Shown here: piece by piece, positions 1 to 10,455 of the stretch
How the letters are laid out: every line of letters begins with the position of its first letter
Position numbering within the stretch: the stretch's first letter is position 1
Source: Salarchaeum japonicum
GTDB taxonomy: Archaea; Halobacteriota; Halobacteria; Halobacteriales; Halobacteriaceae
NCBI RefSeq assembly: GCF_020614395.1
Contig: NZ_CP085324.1
Location: 1,493,564 to 1,557,563 of the forward strand
DNA length: 64,000 nucleotides
Direction: 5' to 3'
The notes under the pieces: generated by a model
What the model saw: only the letters and a program-made list of their open reading frames with translations
Told to the model about the DNA's origin: nothing
Databases searched by the model: none
Program-made: the position numbers and the translations under genes

Positions 1-61
1 GACGGCGATCTACCCGGACAACCTCGCGTCGGGGTCGTACGAGAGTCCGCCCTGGGTGTAA
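1..61 (+). CDS. C-terminal end of a gene, probably LIV-type ABC substrate-binding protein (partial)
   Basis: An open frame entering from the left edge reads through to a TAA at 59-61, giving 19 residues that end in SPPWV. Its stop lies one base before the livH start, so it is the preceding gene of the same operon. In the second LIV cassette of this window the binding-protein gene holds exactly that position, so a periplasmic-type binding protein is the best guess from context. The visible residues alone do not identify it. Confidence 0.5.
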   Translation, partial: TAIYPDNLASGSYESPPWV

Positions 62-62
62 G

Positions 63-926
63 ATGGCGCTGCCACTGACCGACGTCGTCGCGAACGCCGT
101 GATGATGAGCGCGCTGTACGCGCTCGTCGCCATCGGCTTCACCCTCATCTTCGGGGTGGGCGGCGTCCTCAACCTCGCGCACGGCGCGACCGTCACCATC
201 GGCGCGTTCAGCGCGTACTACGTCTCGGAAGTGTTCGGGTACAGCATCTGGGTGGGCGCGCTCGCCGCGCTCCTCGTGCCCGCACTGTTCAGCGCGGCGC
301 TCTACCGGGGGATGATTCGGCGCGTCGAGGACGACCCGATAACGGTGATGATTCTCACGCTCGTCACCGCCATCGCCGTCGAGGAGATCATCAAGACCGT
401 GTTCGGCACCCAGCCCGCGGTCATCTCCTCCCTGCTCACAGGACAGGTGTCCATCGCGGGCGGCATCCAGGCGAACAACCTCCTCGTGTTCGGGCTGTCC
501 TGGGTCATCATCGGCCTCCTGTTCTTCGCCATCAACTACACGAAGACGGGGAAGGCCATCCTCGCGACGAGCATGTCCACGAAGGGCGCGTCCCTCGTCG
601 GCATCGAGAGCGACCGCATGTACCTCTACACGTGGGTGCTCGCGGGCGCGTTCGCCGGCCTCGCCGGCCTCTTCCTCGGGTCGATTCAGACCGCGTCCTG
701 GAGCATGGGGCGTTCGCCGCTCGTGCTGTCGTTCAGCATCGTCGTGCTCGGCGGCATCGGCTCCATCCGCGGGAGCGTCATCGGCGCGTACATCATCGGC
801 TTCCTGGAGACGTTCACGATGTCGTACGTGGACTCCTCGCTCAGCGGCCTCGCGTCGCTCGTGGTACTGGTCTTGATACTGCTCGCGAAACCCGAAGGCC
901 TGTTCGGCCGTGAATTCACCGAGTGA
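63..926 (+). CDS. livH: LIV-type ABC transporter permease LivH
   Basis: This is one of the two membrane permeases of a branched-chain amino acid/carboxylate uptake ABC transporter. The 287-residue product is almost entirely hydrophobic helices. It carries the family N-terminal pattern LIFGVGGVLNLAHG (about residues 28-41) and the conserved C-terminal LVVLVLILLAKPEGLFG end. Length matches LivH proteins. The ATG at 63 follows the previous stop by one base, and the gene overlaps the start of livM, so cassette 1 is read as one operon. The substrate cannot be read from the permease; LIV family members carry branched-chain amino acids, amides, urea or aromatic and short acids. Confidence 0.9.
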   Translation: MALPLTDVVANAVMMSALYALVAIGFTLIFGVGGVLNLAHGATVTIGAFSAYYVSEVFGYSIWVGALAALLVPALFSAALYRGMIRRVEDDPITVMILTLVTAIAVEEIIKTVFGTQPAVISSLLTGQVSIAGGIQANNLLVFGLSWVIIGLLFFAINYTKTGKAILATSMSTKGASLVGIESDRMYLYTWVLAGAFAGLAGLFLGSIQTASWSMGRSPLVLSFSIVVLGGIGSIRGSVIGAYIIGFLETFTMSYVDSSLSGLASLVVLVLILLAKPEGLFGREFTE

Positions 927-928
927 CG

Positions 929-2053
929 ATGTCGGACACACTCACCTCGAAGCTGAACCCGCTGTCGCTCCCGCTCCGCCAACAACTCGGCCTGCTCGCG
1001 CTCGCGCTCCTGGGCCTCACGCCGTTCTGGATGGGGTTCCTGTACGCGGGCGACCAGGGCCTCCTGCACATCCGCACCATCACGATAGCGATGTTCATCG
1101 GGATGTTCGCGATGAGCTGGGATTCGGTGTCGGGCTACACGGGCCAGATAAGCTTCGGTCACGCGGTCTTCTTCGCCATCGGCGGGTACGGGAGCGCCCT
1201 CCTGAACCTCGGGTGGGGCGTCCCGCCGGTCGCGGCGGTCGCGCTCGGCACGGTGCTGGCGGCGGTCGCCGGCCTCCTCATCGGCGTGCCCGCGCTCCGC
1301 CTCGAAGGCCCCTACCTGTCGCTCGTGACGCTGGTCGCGCCGCTCATCCTCCTCCAGATATTCATCTTCCGGAGCGACGTGTTCGGCGGCGAACTCGGCA
1401 TCTCGAACCCCGACCCGCTCGTCTCGACGAGTGGGTTCGCGCAGGAGACGTACGTGTTCTTCTACGTCGCGTTCGCGCTGTTCGTCGCGATACTCGCCGT
1501 CCTTCTCGCGGTGACGCGCTCGGACGCGGGGTCCGTGCTCACGGCGATTCGGGAGGACGAGGACGCCGTTGCGGCGTCCGGCCTGAACCCGGCGAAGTTC
1601 AAGACGTTCGCGTTCGTGCTGTCCGCGAGCGTCGGCGGGCTGGCGGGCGCGGTGTTCGTGCACACGCCGATGGCGAGTCCGACGCCGAGCCAACTGCTCG
1701 CGCAGACGGTGAGCATCGAAGTCATCATCGCCGCCGTCCTCGGCGGGATGGGAACCATCGTCGGCGCGGCGCTCGGCGGGATGTTCCTCAGCGTCTTCCG
1801 CAGCCAGCTCAGCAACGTCGGCCTGACCGTTCCCGGTCTCGACGTGAGCGTCGGCGACCTCGACCTCGTCATCTTCGCCGTCGTCACCCTGATAATCCTA
1901 TTCGCGCTCCCCGGCGGCGTGCTCCGCTGGGGGTTGGTCGCGGGCCGGAAGCTCATCGGGGCGGACAGCGCGGCCGCTGACGGCGGCCGGACGCCGGTCG
2001 AGCAGACGCTGGAGAAGTTCCGCGAGTTCTTCCGGGGTGGTCGCGATGACTGA
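929..2053 (+). CDS. livM: LIV-type ABC transporter permease LivM
   Basis: Second permease of cassette 1, 374 residues from the ATG at 929. A GTG at 923 overlapping the livH stop is an alternative start. The LivM hallmark SGYTGQISFGHAVFFAIGGY is near residues 70-89. A cytoplasmic EAA-like coupling loop (REDEDAVAASGLNPAKFK) follows near residue 210, the part that contacts the ATPases. The rest is hydrophobic helices with an acidic C-terminal tail. The 3' end overlaps livG by eight bases, indicating translational coupling. LivH and LivM would form the heterodimeric membrane channel. Confidence 0.9.
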   Translation: MSDTLTSKLNPLSLPLRQQLGLLALALLGLTPFWMGFLYAGDQGLLHIRTITIAMFIGMFAMSWDSVSGYTGQISFGHAVFFAIGGYGSALLNLGWGVPPVAAVALGTVLAAVAGLLIGVPALRLEGPYLSLVTLVAPLILLQIFIFRSDVFGGELGISNPDPLVSTSGFAQETYVFFYVAFALFVAILAVLLAVTRSDAGSVLTAIREDEDAVAASGLNPAKFKTFAFVLSASVGGLAGAVFVHTPMASPTPSQLLAQTVSIEVIIAAVLGGMGTIVGAALGGMFLSVFRSQLSNVGLTVPGLDVSVGDLDLVIFAVVTLIILFALPGGVLRWGLVAGRKLIGADSAAADGGRTPVEQTLEKFREFFRGGRDD

Positions 2054-2852
2054 GTACGCGCCCGACGACGGCCTGCTCGTCCTGAACGACCTCCGGAAGG
2101 AGTTCGGCGGGCTGACCGCCGTGGACGACCTCTCCTTCGTCGTGGAGGAGGGCGAAATCCTCGGGTTCATCGGGCCGAACGGCGCGGGGAAGTCAACGAC
2201 GTTCAACTGCGTCACCGGTGCGTACGCGCCGACGAGCGGGAGCGTCCACTACCACGGCGAGGACGTGACGGGCGAACCCGCCTACGAGATGGTGAAACGC
2301 GGGATGGCGCGCACCTTCCAGTCGTTCAAGCCGCTGGACGACCGCACCGTCCTCCGGAACGTCGCGCTCGCGCTCGCGCCGGACAAGCTGTTCTCGCTCT
2401 CCGGCCTCCGCGGGGAGACCGAAGAGCGCGCGCGCGAACTCTGCGAGCGCGTCGGTCTCGGCGACCGCGTCCACCAGACGCCGGACGAACTCCCGCACGC
2501 GGGCCTGCTCCGGCTCGAACTCGGCCGCGCGCTCGCGACCGACCCCGACCTCCTGCTCGTGGACGAACCCTTCGCGGGGCTGTCGAGCGGCGAGGTCGCG
2601 GAACTGAGCGACCTCCTCACCGACCTCCGCGACGAGGGTATCACGCTGGTCGTCGTCGACCACAACATGCGCGGCCTGCTCTCCCTCATCGACCGCGCCA
2701 TCGTCATCCAGTTCGGCGCGAAAATCGCGGAAGGCACGCCGGAGGAGATACGGAACGACGAGACGGTGCAGGAAGCCTACCTGGGGGGTGACGATTCGCT
2801 CGGCGAATCGTCATCACGTCAGGCGGAGTCTGACGGAGGGGACGAGATATGA
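2046..2852 (+). CDS. livG: LIV-type ABC transporter ATPase LivG with degenerate signature motif
   Basis: ATP-binding subunit of cassette 1, 268 residues from the ATG at 2046; a GTG at 2037 is possible. Walker A GPNGAGKST is at residues 43-51 and Walker B LLLVDEP at 169-175, followed by an H-loop in VVVDHNM. The C-terminal EEIRND...AYLGG is typical of LivG. The ABC signature, normally LS(H/Y)GQ in LivG, reads LPHAG at 149-153, so the ATP-contacting serine and the first glycine are both replaced. The gene overlaps livF by ATGA. The acidic tail after AYLGG is longer than usual. Confidence 0.88.
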   Translation: MTEYAPDDGLLVLNDLRKEFGGLTAVDDLSFVVEEGEILGFIGPNGAGKSTTFNCVTGAYAPTSGSVHYHGEDVTGEPAYEMVKRGMARTFQSFKPLDDRTVLRNVALALAPDKLFSLSGLRGETEERARELCERVGLGDRVHQTPDELPHAGLLRLELGRALATDPDLLLVDEPFAGLSSGEVAELSDLLTDLRDEGITLVVVDHNMRGLLSLIDRAIVIQFGAKIAEGTPEEIRNDETVQEAYLGGDDSLGESSSRQAESDGGDEI

Positions 2853-3547
2853 TTCTGAACATCGACGACCTCTCCGTGTCGTACGGGGAGGTAGCGGCGC
2901 TCCGCGGCGTCAGCCTCGGCGTCGAGGAGGGGAGTATCGTGAGCGTCATCGGCCCGAACGGCGCGGGGAAGTCCACGCTCGCGAACACCGTGACGGGCTT
3001 CCGGCCGTACGGCGGGAGCGTCACGTACGACGGCACGGAAGTGTCGTCCGTGGACGCGAGCGACCTCGTCGCGGACGGCCTCATCCACTGCACGGAAGAC
3101 CGCGACCTCTTCGGGTACATGAGCGTCGAGGACAACCTCGAACTCGGCGCGTACCGCCACGGCGACGGCGAGGCGGAGCGCCTGGAGTACGTCTACGACG
3201 TGTTCCCGACGCTCGAACAGCGCAAGAACCAGAACGCGCGCACGATGAGCGGCGGCGAGCAACAGATGCTCGCAATCGGCCGCGCGCTGATGGGCGACCC
3301 CGAGTTGCTCATCCTGGACGAGCCGACGCTCGGCCTCGCGCCCGTCATCCTCGAAGACATCTCGGAGGCCATCGAGGAGATTCGAGCGGACGGCGTCACC
3401 GTCCTGCTGTGCGAGCAGAACGTGACGTTCGCGATGAACCACGCCGACCACATCTACCTCCTGGAGAACGGCCGCATCGAGAAGGACGGCACGCCGGACG
3501 ACCTCCGCGGCGACGACTACATCCGGGACGCCTACCTCGGCGGCTAA
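2849..3547 (+). CDS. livF: LIV-type ABC transporter ATPase LivF
   Basis: Second ATP-binding subunit of cassette 1, 232 residues. Walker A GPNGAGKST is at 35-43, an intact signature MSGGEQQ at 133-139 and Walker B LLILDEP at 153-159, then an H-loop region (LLCEQNVTFAMNHADH) with the LivF-type EQN. The end AYLGG is the usual LivF terminus. The start is the ATG of an ATGA overlap with livG. It pairs with LivG to power LivH/LivM. It is the last gene of the cassette; the next gene begins 40 bases later with its own TATA-like sequence. Confidence 0.9.
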   Translation: MILNIDDLSVSYGEVAALRGVSLGVEEGSIVSVIGPNGAGKSTLANTVTGFRPYGGSVTYDGTEVSSVDASDLVADGLIHCTEDRDLFGYMSVEDNLELGAYRHGDGEAERLEYVYDVFPTLEQRKNQNARTMSGGEQQMLAIGRALMGDPELLILDEPTLGLAPVILEDISEAIEEIRADGVTVLLCEQNVTFAMNHADHIYLLENGRIEKDGTPDDLRGDDYIRDAYLGG

Positions 3548-3587
3548 TCCGCGCCCTTCTTTTCCGTCGCGCCCCAAGACGCGGGTA

Positions 3588-5399
3588 GTGTCAGAGGAGT
3601 TCTCGCTGTCCGCGTTCTACGACGCGCTCGAATCCGTCGGGAGTCCCGTCGTCACCGCGACCGACGTGGCGACCCACCGCGGGGAGGCGCAGGCCGACGC
3701 GAGCGACGGCCTCGACGCCCTCGTCGGGGAGGGCGTGGAGCGCCGGGACGTCTCCGCCGACCCGGTCGTCTACTACCCCTCGGATTACGCGGCGACCGCT
3801 GAGACGGAGCGTGTGGTCGTGTTCCCCGAGCAGCGCGAAATCGTGGTCGACCAGCCCCGGCAGTTCACGCGCGCCCGCCTCAGTCAGTTCGCGCACCTCG
3901 CGGACACGACGCGGGACGGCGCGTACCGGTATCGAGTCCGGAAGGAGGACGTGTGGAGTTCGCCCTACGAGTCCCTGGACGACATCCTCGCGGCGGTGCG
4001 GGAGGTGACGAACCGGCGCTCGAAACCCATCGAGGAGTTCGTGGAAGGCCAGTGGCGGCGCGCCCACCAGTTCACGCTCCGCACGCACGAGGAGGGCTAT
4101 ACCGTCCTGGAGGCGGCGTCTGACGACGTGATGGGGAACGTCGCCCGACAGAAGTTGGACGATTCGCACCTCCGCGCGCCCATCAGCGACGACACGTCCT
4201 GGGTGAACGCGGAGAAGGTCTCTGAGGTGAAGCGCGTCCTCTACGAGGCCGGGTATCCGGTGCGGGACGAGCGCGACCTCGACGGCGGAACGCCACTAGA
4301 AATCGAACTCCGCCTCGAATTGCGGGACTACCAGGCGGACTGGGTGGCGCGCTTCGAGCGCCAGGGGTCGGGCGTGCTCGTCGGCCCGCCGGGGAGCGGG
4401 AAGACCGTCGCGGGGATGGGCGTGATGGAGTCCGTGGGCGGCGAAACCCTCATCCTCGTTCCCTCCCGCGAATTGGCGTCGCAGTGGCGGGAGAACCTGC
4501 TCGAACACACCACGCTCACACCGGAGCAGGTCGGCGAGTACCACGGCGGACGGAAGGAACTGCGCTCCGTGACCATCGCGACCTACCAGACGGCGGGGAT
4601 GGATCGGCATCGACAGCTGTTCGACTCCCGGGAGTGGGGGCTCATCCTCCTGGACGAAGCCCACCACATCCCGAGTCCGGTGTTCCGCCGCGCGGCGAAC
4701 CTCCAGAGCAAGCACCGGCTGGGGTTGAGCGCGACGCCGATTCGGGAGGACGACCGGGAGACGGACATCTACACGCTCGTCGGGCCGCCCATCGGGACGG
4801 ACTGGGACGCCTTGTTCGACGCGGGGTTCGTGCAGGAACCGGAGGTCGAGATTCGGTACGTGCCGTGGCTCTCCGAGGACGACCGATACGAGTGGGCGTC
4901 CGCGGACGGCCACGAGCGCCGGAAGCGCGCGGCCGCGAACCCCGCGAAGGTCGAGGAGATCCGCCACCTGCGCGCGGCGCACCCGGAGGCGAAGACGCTG
5001 ATTTTCGCGGACTACCTCGACCAGGGCGACCGGCTGGCGGACGCGCTGAACGTGCCGTTCGTGAGCGGTGAGACGCCGCATCCGCGTCGGGAGCGGTTGT
5101 TCGCGCAGTTCCGGAGCGGGGAGCGGGACGCGCTCATCGTCTCTCGCGTGGGCGACGAGGGCATCGACCTGCCGGACGCCGAACTCGCCATCGTCGCGTC
5201 CGGATTGGGCGGGAGTCGGCGGCAGGGCGCACAGCGCGCGGGGCGGACGATGCGGCCCGCGGGCAGGGCGCTCGTCTACGTGCTCGCCACCCGCGGCACG
5301 GAAGAAGAAGACCACGCGCGGCGGCGGACGCGCCACCTCTCCGAGAAGGGCGTGCGGGTGCGGGAGGCGGACGCGCAGGCGGTCGCGTTCCGGGACTAG
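3588..5399 (+). CDS. XPB/Rad25-like superfamily 2 DNA helicase
   Basis: A 603-residue DNA helicase of the XPB/Rad25 type, starting at GTG 3588. SF2 motifs in order: Walker A GPPGSGKT 266-273, DEAH 356-359, SATP 381-384 followed at once by the XPB-type RED triad 386-388, and motif VI QRAGRTMRP 549-557. The first 240 residues contain an acidic N-terminal part and a region that may act as the XPB damage-recognition domain. Archaeal XPB proteins are implicated in DNA repair and partner with the nuclease Bax1; no Bax1 gene is visible here. A T-rich element at about 3556-3564 may serve as a promoter, so read-through from livF is possible but not required. Confidence 0.82.
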   Translation: MSEEFSLSAFYDALESVGSPVVTATDVATHRGEAQADASDGLDALVGEGVERRDVSADPVVYYPSDYAATAETERVVVFPEQREIVVDQPRQFTRARLSQFAHLADTTRDGAYRYRVRKEDVWSSPYESLDDILAAVREVTNRRSKPIEEFVEGQWRRAHQFTLRTHEEGYTVLEAASDDVMGNVARQKLDDSHLRAPISDDTSWVNAEKVSEVKRVLYEAGYPVRDERDLDGGTPLEIELRLELRDYQADWVARFERQGSGVLVGPPGSGKTVAGMGVMESVGGETLILVPSRELASQWRENLLEHTTLTPEQVGEYHGGRKELRSVTIATYQTAGMDRHRQLFDSREWGLILLDEAHHIPSPVFRRAANLQSKHRLGLSATPIREDDRETDIYTLVGPPIGTDWDALFDAGFVQEPEVEIRYVPWLSEDDRYEWASADGHERRKRAAANPAKVEEIRHLRAAHPEAKTLIFADYLDQGDRLADALNVPFVSGETPHPRRERLFAQFRSGERDALIVSRVGDEGIDLPDAELAIVASGLGGSRRQGAQRAGRTMRPAGRALVYVLATRGTEEEDHARRRTRHLSEKGVRVREADAQAVAFRD

Positions 5400-6547
5400 A
5401 ACTGCTCTCGCAACTCGCCCTGCGTCACCCGGTGGACGGTGTCGGGGGTCGGCGGGCGCTCGCGGAAGCCCGTTCCGGTGGCGACGACGGCCACGTCGTC
5501 GGACGCGTCGAGACGGCCCTCGGCCGTGAGCTCGCGGACGGCGGCGAGCGACGTTGCTGACGCGGCCTCGACTGCGAGTCCGGCGTGCGTCGCGAGCGCG
5601 CGCTGGGCGTCGCGGATGGCGTCGTCGTCCACGGACAGCACGCTCCCGCCGGTGTCGCGGGCGGCGCGAAGCACCCGGTTCCCGCTCGGCGGGTTCGCGT
5701 TCGCGATGGAGTACGCGACGGTCTCGCCGCCGCCGTCCGCGACGGGAGTGACGGTGTCGTCGCCGTTCCGGTAGGCGCGCGCGATTGGGTCGCAGGCGGC
5801 GGCCTGCACGAAGTGGAGTTCCGGGACGCTGTCGAGCGCGCCGGCGGCGTGGAGTTCGCGGACGGCCTTCCACGTGCCGCTCGCGTGTCCGCCGGAGGAG
5901 ACGGGGACGACGACGGCGTCCGGCGCGCCGTCGAACTGGTGGAGGAGTTCGGCGACGGTGGTCTTCTGGCCGGCGACGCGAAGCGGGGAGTCGGAGTTGA
6001 CGAACGTCGGCGCGAGCGAGAACGAGGCCTCGTAGAGCCGGCCGTAGTCGCCCGAGACGGCGTACAGTTCGGGGTCGTAGCGCGCGATGTGGCCGAGGCG
6101 TTCCTCGGGGATGTCGTCGGGGACGAGCACGACGGCGTCCATGCCGGCGCTCGCGGCGTGCGCGGCGGTGCTCATCGCCATGTTCCCGTGACTGACGGTG
6201 CCGATTGCGTCCGCGCCGCGTTCGCGGAGCGCGGCCGTGGCGACCGCCGTTCCGCGGTCTTTGAACGACCCGGTCGGATTCGCGGACTCGTCCTTCACTC
6301 GGATTCGACAGCCGGCGTAGTCGTCGAGGCGGGGCGCGCGCACGAGCGGCGTGCCGCCGGCCGCGCGCTCGATTCCCACGGGGTCGCTCGCGGGCAGGAG
6401 GTCGCCGTAGGCCCAGAGGCTTCCCGATTCGGCGGGCCACGCGAAGTCGGTCGCGAGTTCGTACCAGAGCGTCTCCCCGCAGTCGCAGTGCTGGCGGTCG
6501 CCCGCGGGGTACGTGTTCCCGCAGGCGTCGCAGACGAGGTCGGGCAT
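5396..6547 (-). CDS. Threonine-synthase-like PLP-dependent enzyme
   Basis: A fold-type II PLP enzyme of 383 residues. The N-terminus is a small zinc ribbon (CDAC at 6-9 and CDC at 21-23), as in archaeal threonine synthases. The PLP lysine is K96 within [14 protein letters not shown] (119-124) lines the cofactor, and a glycine loop SSGGHASG follows. Threonine synthase converts O-phosphohomoserine to threonine. Haloarchaea carry several paralogues of this family, some acting on other substrates, and no homoserine genes lie nearby, so the exact reaction is uncertain. The ATG at 6547 was chosen because residues upstream in the open frame look non-coding. The 3' end overlaps the helicase stop by four bases in convergent orientation. 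Confidence 0.75.
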   Translation of the reverse strand: MPDLVCDACGNTYPAGDRQHCDCGETLWYELATDFAWPAESGSLWAYGDLLPASDPVGIERAAGGTPLVRAPRLDDYAGCRIRVKDESANPTGSFKDRGTAVATAALRERGADAIGTVSHGNMAMSTAAHAASAGMDAVVLVPDDIPEERLGHIARYDPELYAVSGDYGRLYEASFSLAPTFVNSDSPLRVAGQKTTVAELLHQFDGAPDAVVVPVSSGGHASGTWKAVRELHAAGALDSVPELHFVQAAACDPIARAYRNGDDTVTPVADGGGETVAYSIANANPPSGNRVLRAARDTGGSVLSVDDDAIRDAQRALATHAGLAVEAASATSLAAVRELTAEGRLDASDDVAVVATGTGFRERPPTPDTVHRVTQGELREQF

Positions 6548-6628
6548 ACCCCGTGGTTCGCGCACCGCCGGCAAAACCCCCCGGGGTTCGGACACAACCC
6601 TCCTTACCCTCCGCGACCTACACCGGGT

Positions 6629-7015
6629 ATGGTCGAGAAATCCGACGAGGAGTGGCGCGCGGAACTCACGGACGAGGAGTACCGCATCCTCCGCGAGGCC
6701 GGGACGGAGCGGAAGTTCACGGGCGAGTTCATCGGGAAGGACGACGACGGCGCGTACGTCTGCGCGGGCTGCGGGACGACGCTGTTCGACTCCGAGACGA
6801 AGTTCGACGACGAGTCCTCCGGCTGGCCGAGTTTCTACGACGCCGTCGAGGGAAGCGTGGAGTTCCGGGACGACGACAGCCTCGGGATGCGCCGCATCGA
6901 AGTGCGCTGTGCGGAGTGCGGCGGCCACCTCGGCCACGTCTTCGAGGACGGCCCCGACCCGACCGGGAAGCGCTACTGCATCAACTCCGCCGCACTCGAC
7001 TTCGAGGAATCGTAG
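6629..7015 (+). CDS. msrB: Peptide-methionine (R)-S-oxide reductase MsrB
   Basis: Repairs methionine-R-sulfoxide in oxidised proteins. The 128-residue product has the two zinc-binding CxxC pairs (C45/C48 and C94/C97) and the catalytic cysteine C117 in the RYCINSAAL motif, with SGWPSF and GHLGHVF conserved around the active site. Full length for a single-domain MsrB. A TATA-like CTCCTTACCC about 28 bases before the ATG suggests a leaderless transcript. The neighbour 5396-6547 is divergent, so the two share an 81-base spacer. Confidence 0.95.
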   Translation: MVEKSDEEWRAELTDEEYRILREAGTERKFTGEFIGKDDDGAYVCAGCGTTLFDSETKFDDESSGWPSFYDAVEGSVEFRDDDSLGMRRIEVRCAECGGHLGHVFEDGPDPTGKRYCINSAALDFEES

Positions 7016-7027
7016 GCGGGAGGGTTG

Positions 7028-7528
7028 CTAGAGCGGTTTCTCGAACACGAGAATGCCGAGGTCGCCGCCGTCGATGGTGACGGTTGTTCGCGCGGTCTGC
7101 TCGTAGCCGTTCTGTCGGTAGAATGCGTGCGCGGGTTCCTGCCGGGCGCTCGTGGAGAGAACGAAGCGTTCGTAGCCGGCGTCGCGGGCGCGGGCTTCGA
7201 GTTCGTCGTACATCGCCTGCCCGAACCCGCGTCGGTGGTGCTCGGGGTGGACGTGCATCCGCTTCACTTCCGCCGTGTCCCCGTCGGTGGTGGCGAGGTC
7301 GGCGGCGACGCCCTTCGGCGGGCGGAACGCGGCGGTCGCCACCAGGTCGCCGTTCAGCACGCCGACGAGGAACTCGCCGCCGGACTCGACGTACTCGGCG
7401 ATGCGGTCGTCGTCCACGAGCGCGGGCGCGTCCTCGAAGTAGGCGTTCGCGTGCCGGAGCGCCGCCTCGATGACGGCGTCCGCGGCCTCGCGGTCGCCGG
7501 GTTCGTAGCGTCGAATCGTGAGTGCCAC
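7028..7528 (-). CDS. GNAT family N-acetyltransferase
   Basis: A 166-residue acetyl-CoA-dependent N-acyltransferase of unknown substrate. The GNAT fold is recognisable from the N-terminal LTIRRYEPGDREA strand-helix, the VKRMHVHPEHHRRGFGQAM stretch (motif A, acetyl-CoA pyrophosphate loop, about residues 88-106), and the C-terminal AHAFYRQNGYEQ motif. Convergent with msrB with a 12-base gap, so the two may terminate against each other. No substrate clue comes from neighbours. Confidence 0.85.
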   Translation of the reverse strand: MALTIRRYEPGDREAADAVIEAALRHANAYFEDAPALVDDDRIAEYVESGGEFLVGVLNGDLVATAAFRPPKGVAADLATTDGDTAEVKRMHVHPEHHRRGFGQAMYDELEARARDAGYERFVLSTSARQEPAHAFYRQNGYEQTARTTVTIDGGDLGILVFEKPL

Positions 7529-7624
7529 ACGCGCCGTTGGGCGGCCACCCGTATCGGCGTTCGCGTTCCGGTACTCGCCGCGGCGGCGAATGGCTTTACC
7601 CAGGGGGCGCGCGACACCCCGGGT

Positions 7625-8061
7625 ATGGTCACGGAACTCGCGGACGGCGTGTACGACCTCGAACTACCGCTGGAGACCGACGACGGGACGCGCGTGTTCC
7701 ACGCCGTCGCCATCGAGGCCGACCACGGCGTCGTGCTCGTGGACGCCGGCCTCCCGAACCAGGCCGCCGACGTGCGCGCCGCGCTCGACGACATCGGCCA
7801 CGCGGTCGCGGACGTGTCTCTCCTCGTGTTCACGCACCAGGACGGCGACCACGTCGGCGCGGCCGCCGACCTCCTGCTCGCCGGCGACGCGCTCATCGGC
7901 GGCGAAGACGGTGTCGAGGGGCCGAACGAGCGCGTGACGCCCGACCTCGAACGAGCGTACGAGTCGGTAACTCACCTCGCGGAGTACGAATACGACCGCG
8001 TGCTCTGCTATCACGGCGGACTCGTGGACGCGACGGAAGAAGACGTGGCGGCGCTCGACCC

Positions 8062-8080
<19 letters not shown>
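7625..8080 (+). CDS. Metallo-beta-lactamase fold protein, internally shortened
   Basis: A 151-residue MBL-fold hydrolase relative. The N-terminal half is standard: an FHAVAIEADHGVVLVDAG strand pair and the metal motif THQDGDHVGA (HxDxDH form). The text then jumps from AAADL directly to LLAGDALIGG, the strand that carries the metal-bridging aspartate. The intervening segment of about 60-70 residues that normally holds the next metal-binding histidine (the GHTPGH region) is absent. The frame stays open to a normal C-terminus (CYHGG) and a TAG. A TATA-like GCTTTACC lies at 7593-7600. It could be an in-frame deletion product that is inactive or altered. Its 3' end overlaps the convergent acyl-CoA ligase by 19 bases. 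Confidence 0.75.
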
Positions 8081-9723
<1,643 letters not shown>

Positions 9724-10455
9724 CTATTCGAGTTCACCGCTGGAGACTGAGAGGTAGTCTTCGAGGAGGTCTTCGCGTTCCTCTATCTCCTCGATGTCGC
9801 CGTCGAACACGATTTCGCCCTTGTCGATGATGTAGCCGCGTTCCGCGAGGTCGAACGCGAACTGGACGTTCTGTTCGGTCAGGAGCACGGTGACGTTCTG
9901 CTCTACGACGTCGCGGAGAACCTCGCGCAGGTCGTCCACGATGACGGGCGCGAGACCCTCCGTCGGTTCGTCGAGGAGGAGCACGTCCGGGTCCTGGACG
10001 AGCGCGCGGGCGACGGACAGCATCTGCTGTTCGCCCCCGCTGAGGTTCTGGCCGTTGCTCGACTTCAGCTCCGCGAGCACCGGGAAGATGTCGTACATCT
10101 CGTCCACCGTGCGGTCGCTCTCGGGCGCGAGGCGCTTCGCGAGCGAGAGGTTCTCCTGCACGCTGAGCGTCGGGAACACGCGCCGGTCTTCCGGCACGAG
10201 TTTGATGCCGAGGTCGGAGATGTCGTCTACGTCCATCCCGCTTATCTGCTGGCCGCGGTACGTCACGGTTCCCTCCCGGGGCGGGACGACGCCGACGATA
10301 CTCCGCATCGTCGTGGTCTTCCCCGCGCCGTTCCGCCCGAGGAGCGTCACCACTTCCCCCTCGTCGAGGTCGAGGTCGACCCCGTGGAGGATGTGGCTGT
10401 TCCCGTAGTAGGCGTGCACGCCCTCGACGGTGAGCACGCGGTCGCCCTCGGTCAT
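9724..10455 (-). CDS. livF: LIV-type ABC transporter ATPase LivF (cassette 2)
   Basis: ATP-binding subunit of 243 residues. Walker A GRNGAGKTT is at 40-48, signature LSGGEQQ at 138-144 and Walker B LLLDEP at 159-164, followed by LLTEQNVQFAFD, which has the LivF-type TEQN. All catalytic motifs are intact. The start overlaps the livG stop by four bases and the stop touches the ligase start, so the gene sits in the middle of a tightly packed operon: binding protein, livH, livM, livG, livF, ligase. Confidence 0.92.
   Translation of the reverse strand: MTEGDRVLTVEGVHAYYGNSHILHGVDLDLDEGEVVTLLGRNGAGKTTTMRSIVGVVPPREGTVTYRGQQISGMDVDDISDLGIKLVPEDRRVFPTLSVQENLSLAKRLAPESDRTVDEMYDIFPVLAELKSSNGQNLSGGEQQMLSVARALVQDPDVLLLDEPTEGLAPVIVDDLREVLRDVVEQNVTVLLTEQNVQFAFDLAERGYIIDKGEIVFDGDIEEIEEREDLLEDYLSVSSGELE

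Noticed and set aside
4296-6937. Long antisense open frames over the helicase and PLP-enzyme genes
   Set aside because: High GC makes stop codons rare in shadow frames. The translations are Arg/Pro/Ala-rich with no motif, whereas the opposite frames encode recognisable enzymes.
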